Part shown: one piece after another, positions 16,438 through 24,833 of the stretch
Layout of the letters: every line of letters starts with the position of its first letter
How positions within the stretch are numbered: the first letter of the stretch is position 1
NCBI RefSeq assembly: GCF_029854705.2
Contig: NZ_CP139035.1
Coordinates: 1,798,001 to 1,862,000, forward strand
Direction: 5' to 3'
Origin: Akkermansia sp. N21116
GTDB taxonomy: Bacteria; Verrucomicrobiota; Verrucomicrobiia; Verrucomicrobiales; Akkermansiaceae
Length of the DNA: 64,000 nt
Program-made: the position numbers and the translations under genes
Notes under the pieces: generated by a model
The model's input: the letters and a program-made list of their open reading frames with translations, nothing else
Told to the model about the DNA's origin: nothing
The model's database searches: none

Positions 16438-18582
16438 ATGAGTATACATTCGATTGAATGCAATGTCGGTACAAGCCCCATCATCATTGAAACCGGCAAA
16501 ATGGCCCGTCTGGCTGACGGCGCTGTAACCGTGCGTAGCGGCGACACCATCGTACTGGTGACGGTCGTCAGTGCCACGAAGATCAAGGAAGGCCAGACCT
16601 TCTTCCCCCTGTCTGTGGAATACAAGGAAAAGGCTGCCGCTGCCGGGATGTTCCCGGGAGGTTACTTCAAGCGCGAAGGCCGTCCCACAGAAAAAGAAAT
16701 CCTGACTTGCCGCATGACGGACCGCCCGTTGCGTCCCATGTTCCCGAAGGGTTATTTCTACGATACCCAGGTGATTTCCCTTCTTCTTTCCGCAGATGGT
16801 GAGAATGAGCCGGACATTTTGAGCATCAACGGCGCTTCTGCGGCTTGCGTGATTTCCGACCTTCCGTTTGCCGAACCTGTCGGAGCTGTGCGCGTTGGTC
16901 GAGTCAATGGTGAATTCGTCATCAACCCCGGCAACAGCCTCCGCGAAGAAAGCGATCTTGACCTTGTCTTCGCTGGTACGAAGGATCAGGTGATCATGAT
17001 CGAAGGTTCTGCGAAAGAACTCTCCGAAGACGATTTTATCGCTTCCCTTCACCTCGCCCAGGAAAACGTGCGGATCATCTGTGAAAAGCAGGAGGAACTT
17101 CGCGCTCTTTGCGGCAAGGAAAAGCGCTCCTACGAACTCTGCCTTGCCAAACCGGAATTGCTTGAAATCGGTTACGAAATTGCCGGAGACCGCATTGAAG
17201 ATGCTATTTATGCCGATTCCAAGATTGAACGGCAGAAGAAGGTGGGCGCCCTCCGCAACGAAGTGGAAACCGCTATTAAGGAACGCCATCCTGAAGCGAC
17301 GGATTTTGATGTGGAACAGGTGTTCGAATACATCCAGAAGAAGGCTTTCCGCATTTCCATCATGGAGAAAGACAAGCGTGCTGATGGTCGTGGCATCAAG
17401 GAACTGCGTCCGTTGACCGCAGAAATCAATGTCCTGCCTCCCGTAGTGCACGGTTCCGCCTTGTTCGCTCGCGGTGAAACGATGTCCGTCTGTTTGGCGA
17501 CTCTTGCTCCGGTGGAAGACAAGCAGTATGTGGATAACTATACGGGCAGCTCCAATGAAAAACGTTTTATTCTTCACTACAATTTCCCCCCGTTTTCCGT
17601 GGGTGACACGGGGCGTTTCGGAGGACAGAACCGCCGTGAAATCGGTCATGGCGCTCTTGCCGAACGTTCGATTGCTCCCGTGGTGCCGAGTGCTGAAGAA
17701 TTCCCGTATGCGATTCGGATTTCCTCTGAAATCATGGAATCCAACGGTTCTACCTCGATGGCTTCCGTGTGTGCCGGCGTGATGTCCCTTCTGGCAGCCG
17801 GTGTGCCGCTGAAGCGTCCGGTGGCCGGTATTTCCGTCGGTTTGGTGACGGAACAGAACGACCAGCATGAGATCACCAGCTACAAGACCCTTCTGGACAT
17901 TATCGGATCCGAAGACTTCTACGGTGATATGGACTTCAAACTTTGCGGTACGGAAGTTGGCGTGACCGGTTACCAGCTCGACTTGAAGCTGCCCGGTATC
18001 CCGCTCTCCATTTTGGAAGAAGCTATCCGCCTTGCCAAGCAGGGCCGCATGCAGATTCTGGAAACGATGAACGCTTCCATTTCTTCTCCCGCACCGATGA
18101 GTCCGAATGCTCCCCGCATTGAATCCACGAAGATTCCTGCCGACCGCATTGGCGAACTTATTGGTCCGGGCGGTAAGAATATCAAGGCGATCCAGGCTGA
18201 ATCCGGAGCCGACATCAACATTGAAGATGACGGTACGGTACATATTTATGCTTCCAAACAGGAAGGCCTCGACCGGGCCATGTACCTGGTCAAGCGCATG
18301 TTCCAGGAAATCGAAGTGGGTGAACTCTATTCGGGTAAAATCGTTTCCACGACCGCGTTTGGTGCGTTCATGGAAGTGTTGCCCGGCAAAGACGGTCTCA
18401 TCCATATTTCCGAACTTGCCGATGGCCGCACCGCCAAGACGGAAGATGTGGTCAATGTCGGTGATATGGTAACTGCCAAGTGCATCGGTATTGATGACAA
18501 GGGGCGCGTGAAAATGTCCATCAAGGCCGCGATTCGCGAACAGAAAGCGAAGGAAGCCGCAGACCGGGGCATCACGGAATAA
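16438..18582 (+). CDS. pnp: Polyribonucleotide nucleotidyltransferase (PNPase)
   Basis: PNPase degrades RNA 3' to 5' with phosphate, and can also add tails, as part of the degradosome. The 714-residue protein has the full order: first RNase PH domain (about 12-145), an all-helical linker, and a second RNase PH domain (about 310-455) with the active-site stretch NGSTSMASVCAGVMSLLAAG. A KH domain follows near 560-620 (IGPGGKNIKAIQ), then an S1 domain near 625-700 (FGAFMEVLPGKDGLIHIS). The length and domain order match the family exactly. It is transcribed alone, from its own promoter to a strong terminator, and is not preceded by rpsO as in many bacteria. Confidence 0.97.
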   Translation: MSIHSIECNVGTSPIIIETGKMARLADGAVTVRSGDTIVLVTVVSATKIKEGQTFFPLSVEYKEKAAAAGMFPGGYFKREGRPTEKEILTCRMTDRPLRPMFPKGYFYDTQVISLLLSADGENEPDILSINGASAACVISDLPFAEPVGAVRVGRVNGEFVINPGNSLREESDLDLVFAGTKDQVIMIEGSAKELSEDDFIASLHLAQENVRIICEKQEELRALCGKEKRSYELCLAKPELLEIGYEIAGDRIEDAIYADSKIERQKKVGALRNEVETAIKERHPEATDFDVEQVFEYIQKKAFRISIMEKDKRADGRGIKELRPLTAEINVLPPVVHGSALFARGETMSVCLATLAPVEDKQYVDNYTGSSNEKRFILHYNFPPFSVGDTGRFGGQNRREIGHGALAERSIAPVVPSAEEFPYAIRISSEIMESNGSTSMASVCAGVMSLLAAGVPLKRPVAGISVGLVTEQNDQHEITSYKTLLDIIGSEDFYGDMDFKLCGTEVGVTGYQLDLKLPGIPLSILEEAIRLAKQGRMQILETMNASISSPAPMSPNAPRIESTKIPADRIGELIGPGGKNIKAIQAESGADINIEDDGTVHIYASKQEGLDRAMYLVKRMFQEIEVGELYSGKIVSTTAFGAFMEVLPGKDGLIHISELADGRTAKTEDVVNVGDMVTAKCIGIDDKGRVKMSIKAAIREQKAKEAADRGITE

Positions 18583-18615
18583 TTTTCCCCGGTAATTCTA
18601 TTTTATGCTTTTTCA

Positions 18616-18648
18616 GCCCTTTCCGGTTTGCCCGGAAGGGGCTTTTTT
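18616..18648 (+). terminator. Rho-independent terminator of pnp
   Basis: GCCCTTTCCGG at 18616-18626 pairs with CCGGAAGGGGC at 18632-18642, followed by TTTTTT. Confidence 0.9.
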
Positions 18649-18732
18649 GTCATCATCCCTCCAGCAGGAAACTTGCATGGTGCCGGGATGCTGCTCATTG
18701 ATCCGGCGTAAGCCGGGAAGTTATTGACTGTG

Positions 18733-20994
18733 ATGGAAACAGAAAAAAAATCCTCTCGTTTGTCGTGGATCATCTGGATGGTCTGTGGTGCGGCAGTGCT
18801 CTTGGGTATCGGTTCGGCTTTGTTGTGGTGGAACCGTTTGAAGACTGATGCAGTCCGACAGGATAGGCCGATTTATCAAGGAGCTAGCGCCCATTGGGAC
18901 CAAAGCGAGGTGCCGGTTTCCTTGCAATGTGCGGCTTGTCATCCGGAGGAATTTCGTCAGTGGAGTAATTCCGATCACGCCTGGGCCTTCCGCAAGCTGG
19001 ATCCCCAGCTTGACGCCGAAGCTTTCCATGGCAACAAATTGAAGGCTCATGGGAGTACGCTTGTATTTTCGACAGGGAAGGATGGTGAGAGATCGGTGTC
19101 GGATGAGAAGTCTGGTAAAACATGGAAAGTTGCCTGGGCTACCGGTCGTACGCCGTTGGTGCAGTATCTGCTGCCGGCGTCCGATGAAGGTTATCATACG
19201 ATGAGCGCCGCGTGGGATGTGAACCATAAAGAATGGTTCGATATTTTCGGAAAGGAAGAACGTTCCTCCAACGATTGGGGACATTGGCTCGGTCGCGGGA
19301 TGAATTGGAACTCCCAGTGCGCATGGTGCCACATGAGTGATTTCCGTAAGAATTACGACCCTGCTGCCGACCGTTATCATTCCACATGGAAAGAACCCGG
19401 TGTGAGTTGTATTCAGTGTCATGGCCCCTTGCTTAACAAACCTGAGGACAAGACCGGTTGCATGATTTCCACCGTACGGAAGCCAACTCTGGAAGAGAAC
19501 CACGACAATTGTGCTGCATGCCATGCCAGACGGGATGAGTTTGACCATGAATTCTCCATTGGCAAAAAATTTGATGACCACTTTCAATTGGTTTTGCCCG
19601 TTCAGCCCGGTGTCTTTTGGCCCAACGGTATGCAACGCGATGAAGACTATTGCGAGACGGGGCTCCGTCTCAGCAGGATGGGTAAGGCGGGGGTGACCTG
19701 CCTGGATTGCCATGATCCCCATTCCGGCCTGCTCAAGTTGCCTCAGGAAAACAATGCCCTGTGTATGCGTTGTCATGCTACGGGTGAGAAAGTCAACGGA
19801 GTGGCGGCTCCGGTGATCGACATGGCGAAGCATACGCCGTGTCCGCCGGATTCCATGGGGGGACGCTGTGTCGAGTGCCACATGCCGGAGAGCCCTTATA
19901 TGGCGCGTGATCCTCGCCGGGACCATTCGTTCAATTCTCCCGATCCGGCCATGAGCCTGGAATTGAAAATTCCCAATGCCTGTACGATGTGCCATAAGGA
20001 CAAGGATGACCAATGGGCCGCCCGTGTCGTGGAGCAGTATTATGGCAAGACTCCTAAAATGGCCCGTTACCGGGATCGTACCCGGGCAGTTCAATGGGCC
20101 TACGATGGTGATTCACGTGCTCTGGACGCTTTGCTGAAAGCGTATGGACGTGAAGAGAACGATACATGGAAGGCAACACTGATGGAGTTGCTGGATTCCT
20201 GGTCTGATGAGCAGCGTGTCCAGTCTTACGCACTGCAGGGGATGAAGTCGCCAACACCTTTGTTGCGGGCGGCGGCGGCCAAAGTTCTCGGCAGGACAGA
20301 TCCCCAGGCGTTGAAACCTTTGCTCCAGGATTCTTCGCGCGTTGTCCGCCTGCAGGCGGAATGGGCTCTTCGGGATGAACTGCCCCAGGAGAGTGCCGGA
20401 TTTCTGGAATTGGGCAGGGCAGCCATGCACCAAGCCGACCAGCCGTCCGGTGCCATGAAACTTGCCCAATTGGAAGCTGGACGAGGTAATGATGAAGCGG
20501 CCCGCGAGTGGTTCGAGAAAGCTCTACGCTGGGATGCCACATCTCCTGTCGTTCGTCGTGATTATGCCGTTTATCTCTCCGGTAAAGGGAAAATTAATGA
20601 AGCGGTAGCTCTTATGACAGACGCTGTCAAACTTTCTCCCCAAGATGCTTCCCTATGGTATCTTTTGGGGCTGGGACAGGTTGAAATTGGACAAAATCAA
20701 CAAGCTTTGACGTCTTTTGAAAAAGCAGTTGAAATTGATGAATTTTTCTCACGTGCCCGTTATAATATGGCATTACTTTACAATAGTTTGGGTAACCATG
20801 AAATCGCTATTCGCGAATTGAAAAAATGCATGAAATTTGAACCGGAAAACGCAGATTATCCCTACGCGATAGCCACAATTTATTCCCAAATAGGAAATAA
20901 AGAAAAATCAAAGAAATATGCCGAACAATCCTTAAAGATTAATTCAAATCATCATGGATCTTGGAGAATTCTGGAACGCTCGTCTAGACAATGA
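18733..20994 (+). CDS. Membrane-anchored multihaem cytochrome c with C-terminal TPRs
   Basis: The 753-residue protein has a short basic N-terminus and one membrane segment (about residues 11-33, a signal anchor). A periplasmic part with eight CXXCH haem motifs follows: CAACH (Cys66), CAWCH, CIQCH, a second CAACH, CLDCH, CMRCH, CVECH and CTMCH. Residues of about 450-560 look like HEAT-type helical repeats, and 580-753 hold three to four tetratricopeptide repeats. The haem part resembles the cytochrome c554/NrfA-donor type seen in anaerobic electron transfer, and the TPRs suggest docking to a partner. The last 400 bases are more AT-rich than the rest. ATG 18733 is preferred over the TTG at 18724. 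No other cytochrome or maturation gene is near, so substrate and partner are unknown. Confidence 0.85.
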   Translation: METEKKSSRLSWIIWMVCGAAVLLGIGSALLWWNRLKTDAVRQDRPIYQGASAHWDQSEVPVSLQCAACHPEEFRQWSNSDHAWAFRKLDPQLDAEAFHGNKLKAHGSTLVFSTGKDGERSVSDEKSGKTWKVAWATGRTPLVQYLLPASDEGYHTMSAAWDVNHKEWFDIFGKEERSSNDWGHWLGRGMNWNSQCAWCHMSDFRKNYDPAADRYHSTWKEPGVSCIQCHGPLLNKPEDKTGCMISTVRKPTLEENHDNCAACHARRDEFDHEFSIGKKFDDHFQLVLPVQPGVFWPNGMQRDEDYCETGLRLSRMGKAGVTCLDCHDPHSGLLKLPQENNALCMRCHATGEKVNGVAAPVIDMAKHTPCPPDSMGGRCVECHMPESPYMARDPRRDHSFNSPDPAMSLELKIPNACTMCHKDKDDQWAARVVEQYYGKTPKMARYRDRTRAVQWAYDGDSRALDALLKAYGREENDTWKATLMELLDSWSDEQRVQSYALQGMKSPTPLLRAAAAKVLGRTDPQALKPLLQDSSRVVRLQAEWALRDELPQESAGFLELGRAAMHQADQPSGAMKLAQLEAGRGNDEAAREWFEKALRWDATSPVVRRDYAVYLSGKGKINEAVALMTDAVKLSPQDASLWYLLGLGQVEIGQNQQALTSFEKAVEIDEFFSRARYNMALLYNSLGNHEIAIRELKKCMKFEPENADYPYAIATIYSQIGNKEKSKKYAEQSLKINSNHHGSWRILERSSRQ

Positions 20995-21034
20995 AGAAAA
21001 AATGAGATAAAGTCCCGCAAGGCATATTCAAAGA

Positions 21035-21709
21035 ATGGCGCCCATCATCCAAAACCAGATCTCTATGACAGACATACGACGCAAACAGGCTGAACGGTCC
21101 GCAGAAACGAGTACTCGGATTCTTGACGGAGCTCAGAAATTGTTTTCCAATAATGGATTTGAAGGTGTTTCCATGCGTGCTATTGCAGCGGAAGCACAGG
21201 TGAACCTTGCTTCTATTGTCTATTACTTCGAGAGCAAAGAAGGCCTGTATTTTGCTGTCATCGACCGTTATGCGGAAGATATTCTTGAGCTTCGCCGCAG
21301 AGCCGTGGCAAAAGCAGACAAGAACCCGTCTTTAGAGGGATATGTTCGTGCTTTTATGGAACCTGCGTTTCAGATTCTTTTGGATTCCAAATACGGAGGT
21401 TGTGAATTTGCCAGACTTTTGTGGCGTCTTCCCCATGAACCCAAATTTATTCAAGAGAGAATGACTCCAAAATACGTTACTCCGATTTATGAGTTGTATG
21501 TGACGTGTATCAAAAAACTTTACCCTGATGTTTCTATCATCTACATCCAGTTTATTATGCATATTGCCAGGTCACTCTTCTTTTCTACGCTGGGGCGTAG
21601 CGCCAGTAGCAACATCTGGCCTTGCGAGGCCTTGAGCAGCGATTACGAAGAGGTGCTGAATCGCATGGTGAAATCCCTTTGTTCCGCATTGGAATCAATG
21701 CTGAAATAA
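21035..21709 (+). CDS. TetR/AcrR family transcriptional regulator
   Basis: The 224-residue protein has a TetR-type DNA-binding domain at about residues 20-70, with FEGVSMRAIAAEAQVNLASI and the family signature VYYFESKEGLY. The C-terminal ligand-binding helices resemble the CecR/YbiH group. Regulators of this sort usually repress export or detoxification genes and release on binding a small hydrophobic ligand. It starts 40 bases after the multihaem cytochrome gene and may share its transcript. An alternative ATG at 21065 would remove 10 residues with no loss of the DNA-binding domain. Neither start has a good ribosome binding site. The target is unknown. Confidence 0.85.
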   Translation: MAPIIQNQISMTDIRRKQAERSAETSTRILDGAQKLFSNNGFEGVSMRAIAAEAQVNLASIVYYFESKEGLYFAVIDRYAEDILELRRRAVAKADKNPSLEGYVRAFMEPAFQILLDSKYGGCEFARLLWRLPHEPKFIQERMTPKYVTPIYELYVTCIKKLYPDVSIIYIQFIMHIARSLFFSTLGRSASSNIWPCEALSSDYEEVLNRMVKSLCSALESMLK

Positions 21710-21795
21710 AAAGGCCTGGATTTGCCTGGTTATGTGGATTTACAGGTGGATTAGGCGTGCATTCTTCGCTTGCCAGTGGTAAAATAGGAGCAGAT

Positions 21796-23220
21796 ATGAG
21801 TGTCATTCCCAATGTTTTAGCGGAGAGGTACGCTTCTTCCGCGATGAAGTCCATTTGGTCGGCCGAAGGCCGTATTGTTCTCGAACGTGAATTCTGGATT
21901 GCCGTGATGAAGGCGCAGAAGGATCTGGGCCTGGATATTCCGGACGGTGTGATTGAAGCCTATGAACAGGTCAAGGATCAGGTCAATATGGATTCCATCA
22001 ATGCCCGGGAACGTATTACGCGGCACGACGTCAAGGCTCGCATTGAAGAATTTTGCGATTTAGCTGGATGTGAACATATTCATAAGGGAATGACTTCCAG
22101 GGATTTGACGGAAAATGTCGAACAACTTCAGGTTTGGCGTTCCATGCAAATCATTCGCGACAAGGCCGTCGCGGTTCTCGTCCGCATGAGTACTCGTGCC
22201 GGGCAGTGGAAGGATGTACCTCTTGCAGCCAGGACGCATAACGTAGCGGCTCAGACGACGACAGTAGGGAAAAGGATAGCTATGTTTGGCGAGGAAATCG
22301 TCCATGCTCTTTCTTCCTGGATTTCAACGATGGATCGCTATGCTGTCCGTGGCCTTAAAGGAGCTGTCGGAACCCAGTTGGATCAGTTGTCTCTGTTCCA
22401 GCAGGACAAGGTTCGCGTGATTGAATTGGAAAACCGTGTGTGCGCCCATCTCGGCATTCCCTCCAAGTTGATGAACGTCGGGCAGGTGTATCCGCGTTCT
22501 CTGGACTTTTCCGTCGTTTCCGGCTTGGTAGAACTTACCTCCGGTTGTTCTTCCTTTGCCAAGACATTGCGCCTGATGGCCGGCCATGAACTGGCGACGG
22601 AAGGATTTGCCAAGGGACAGACGGGTTCCAGCGCCATGCCTCACAAGATGAACGCCCGTTCCTGTGAGCGTGTTAATGGTTTCCATATCATCCTCAAGGG
22701 ATTGCTGACCATGATCGGCGGACTTGCCGGTGATCAGTGGAATGAAGGGGACGTTTCCTGCTCAGTGGTACGGCGCGTTGTGTTGCCCGATTCTTTCTTT
22801 GCTGCCGATGGATTGTTTGAGACCTTCCTGACGGTTTTAGACCAAATGGGAATTTACGAACCCGTTGTCGAAGCGGAACTGCGTCGTTATCTGCCCTTCC
22901 TGATGACGACGACTATTCTCATGGAAGCCGTCAAGCGTGGTGTTGGCCGTGAAACCGCCCACGAAGTCATCAAGGAACATGCTGTGGCGGTTTCCAATGA
23001 TCTCCGTAAGGGCTCAATCACATCCAATGACTTGTTGGATCGTCTTGGTGCCGATTCACGTCTCGGCATGACGCGGGCGGAACTTCAGGAAATTTTCGAC
23101 CATAATTCCCGGACAACGGGCATGGCCGCCTCGCAGGTGGATTATTTCCGTGATTCTGTGGAAGCTCTTGTAGCGGAGTACCCGGCTGGTGCTTCTTACA
23201 AACCGGGGGCTATCCTGTAA
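21796..23220 (+). CDS. purB: Adenylosuccinate lyase
   Basis: PurB catalyses two steps of purine synthesis: fumarate release from SAICAR and from adenylosuccinate. The 474-residue protein is of the fumarase/aspartase superfamily. It has catalytic His in the TSRDLTEN region and the family signature GSSAMPHKMN (about residues 277-286). Its length and C-terminal domain match the longer PurB group, which includes the human type. The frame remains open upstream to 21622, but ATG 21796 has the ribosome binding site ATAGGAG five bases before it and starts at the family N-terminus (MSVIPNVLAERY). It is followed by a strong terminator and is probably transcribed alone. Confidence 0.95.
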   Translation: MSVIPNVLAERYASSAMKSIWSAEGRIVLEREFWIAVMKAQKDLGLDIPDGVIEAYEQVKDQVNMDSINARERITRHDVKARIEEFCDLAGCEHIHKGMTSRDLTENVEQLQVWRSMQIIRDKAVAVLVRMSTRAGQWKDVPLAARTHNVAAQTTTVGKRIAMFGEEIVHALSSWISTMDRYAVRGLKGAVGTQLDQLSLFQQDKVRVIELENRVCAHLGIPSKLMNVGQVYPRSLDFSVVSGLVELTSGCSSFAKTLRLMAGHELATEGFAKGQTGSSAMPHKMNARSCERVNGFHIILKGLLTMIGGLAGDQWNEGDVSCSVVRRVVLPDSFFAADGLFETFLTVLDQMGIYEPVVEAELRRYLPFLMTTTILMEAVKRGVGRETAHEVIKEHAVAVSNDLRKGSITSNDLLDRLGADSRLGMTRAELQEIFDHNSRTTGMAASQVDYFRDSVEALVAEYPAGASYKPGAIL

Positions 23221-23265
23221 ATTCAAGAGCTGTCGGTATGGCTGTACCGGCTGCATGATAAATAT

Positions 23266-23312
23266 CCGGGCTGTTTCTGCCGTGATGTGCAGAGAACAGC
23301 CCGGATTTTTTT
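23266..23312 (+). terminator. Rho-independent terminator of purB
   Basis: CCGGGCTGTT at 23266-23275 pairs with AACAGCCCGG at 23295-23304, followed by seven T. Confidence 0.88.
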
Positions 23313-23326
23313 GGGAAGGGAGACAC

Positions 23327-24475
23327 TCAGGCTTTTTTCAGGCGAAGAATGACGATTTCGGACGGTACTCCGAGACGTATTGGAAAGCCGTTCCAAATCC
23401 CTGATCCGTTTGAGATAAACAATACCATGTCGCCGACATGGTATGAACCGGAGACGTAACCGGCATTGAATCCGGCTACAATACGGTTTACTCCGACGAT
23501 CATTCCCCCATGGGTATGTCCTGAAATTTGCAGGTCCACTCCGTTTCGGGAAGCCTCGGGTGCTAGTCGGGGCTGATGGGAGAGAAGGATTCTGGTCATA
23601 TAGTGCGGTGCGTCGTTCAACGCCTGTTCGATGGAAGGCTGTGGATGTCCTGTACGACCTGCTGTAGGGTCGGTAACGCCCGCCAGTACAATTCCGGCCT
23701 TACCCGTACCGACGAGTACATGCTCATTCGGAAGCATTTTGATACCCAAACAGGAGAGAAAATCCATCCATTGATCGTATCCTGAATAATATTCGTGATT
23801 GCCCGGAACGCCGTATACACCATACCGAGCGGAAAGATTCTGAAGGGGGAGAAGATCCCTGCCACGGATATTGACCGGTCCGTCTACAAAGTCTCCGACA
23901 ATGACGGTCAGATCCGGTTTGCAAGCATTGGCTCGATCGACGATAGACTGGATGCGGTCGGCTCGGGTTATACTGTCCGCATGCAGATCGGCCAGTACGG
24001 CAATAGTCATGCCCTCCGCTTCCAGGGGCAGATGCTTGAGGAAGACCGTTTCTTCCCGGACATTAGGCACGCTGGTACCATTGATGATGCCGAATGTTGC
24101 CAGGATGAGAGATAGGATCAGCAGCACCAGATTGACATGGTTACTGGCAAATGGGAACTTGGCCTTTCCTCTGCGGCGGAAACAAAGACGCAACAAGTGA
24201 CAACATCCGTTGAGAATATTAGCTGCCAGAAGCAGGAAAAAAAAGATGAACAAGGTGGCAAACAACCAGGTTGTGATCATCAGAAAACTTTTGGGAAGAT
24301 CCGGCGCAAAAAACATAGGACCACCGATAAGACCAAGTAGATAGAATTTGAAAGCTACGGCGGCTAGTACCAAAAGGAGTCCTGTTTTCCAGATTCTTTT
24401 GATTTTCAACGGCATGATTCCTCTCCAAAAAACATAGAGAGTCAGTACTGCTCCAAAAATAATCATAGCATTCAT
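23327..24475 (-). CDS. Membrane-anchored metallophosphoesterase (YkuE/YaeI-like)
   Basis: The 382-residue protein has four predicted membrane helices in residues 1-135, followed by a calcineurin-type phosphoesterase domain. All metal-binding blocks are present: DLHAD, GDFVDG, GNHEYY, the HQP block and GHTHGG. Members of this membrane-linked family act on phospholipid head groups or on UDP-sugar/undecaprenyl-type substrates at the outer face of the inner membrane, but the substrate cannot be told here. The gene is convergent with purB. Its AT-rich upstream region to 24694 holds only the tRNA-Thr terminator. Confidence 0.88.
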   Translation of the reverse strand: MNAMIIFGAVLTLYVFWRGIMPLKIKRIWKTGLLLVLAAVAFKFYLLGLIGGPMFFAPDLPKSFLMITTWLFATLFIFFFLLLAANILNGCCHLLRLCFRRRGKAKFPFASNHVNLVLLILSLILATFGIINGTSVPNVREETVFLKHLPLEAEGMTIAVLADLHADSITRADRIQSIVDRANACKPDLTVIVGDFVDGPVNIRGRDLLPLQNLSARYGVYGVPGNHEYYSGYDQWMDFLSCLGIKMLPNEHVLVGTGKAGIVLAGVTDPTAGRTGHPQPSIEQALNDAPHYMTRILLSHQPRLAPEASRNGVDLQISGHTHGGMIVGVNRIVAGFNAGYVSGSYHVGDMVLFISNGSGIWNGFPIRLGVPSEIVILRLKKA

Positions 24476-24649
24476 TCAAGGTTGTTTATAAATGCAGAAG
24501 ATATGTTCGGCAAGAGAGCTTCCCGTTTTATTTGTCTCCTTCCTTTCCTCTTGTTGTGTTGAGAAGTTGAGAAAAAGTCTGCGGATGGTTTCAGGTGTTC
24601 TAGAACTAGTCTGATTCTGAAAGTGAGACAATATTTACCAAGTGAAATC

Positions 24650-24686
24650 AAAAAAGAAATCCTCATAAGCGTTTGTGCTTATGAGG
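24650..24686 (-). terminator. Terminator of tRNA-Thr(TGT)
   Basis: CCTCATAAGC at 24661-24670 pairs with GCTTATGAGG at 24677-24686. On the minus strand the stem is followed by ATTTCTTTTTT. It begins about 8 bases after the end of the tRNA gene. Confidence 0.8.
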
Positions 24687-24694
24687 GTTATAAA

Positions 24695-24769
24695 TGGAGC
24701 CGATTGTCGGATTTGAACCGACGACCGTCCGCTTACAAGGCGGGTGCTCTACCCCTGAGCTAAATCGGC
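24695..24769 (-). tRNA. tRNA-Thr(TGT)
   Basis: The 75-nt cloverleaf has acceptor GCCGATT/AATCGGC, D-arm TAGCTCAG, anticodon stem CCGCC/AGCGG region with loop CTTGTAA (anticodon TGT), T-loop GGTTCAAATCC and an encoded CCA (TGG on the plus strand at 24695-24697). It decodes ACA and other threonine codons by wobble. Confidence 0.96.
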
Positions 24770-24833
24770 ATGACTTATGTGGGAAACAATATAGTGGCTG
24801 TAATTAGTTTGGCAAGGGAATTCGTTGTCAAAA

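Noticed and set aside
16402-18405. Long open frame of about 667 codons on the minus strand opposite pnp
   Set aside because: It is rich in His, Arg and Phe and has no family resemblance; it mirrors the codon structure of the clearly real pnp gene.
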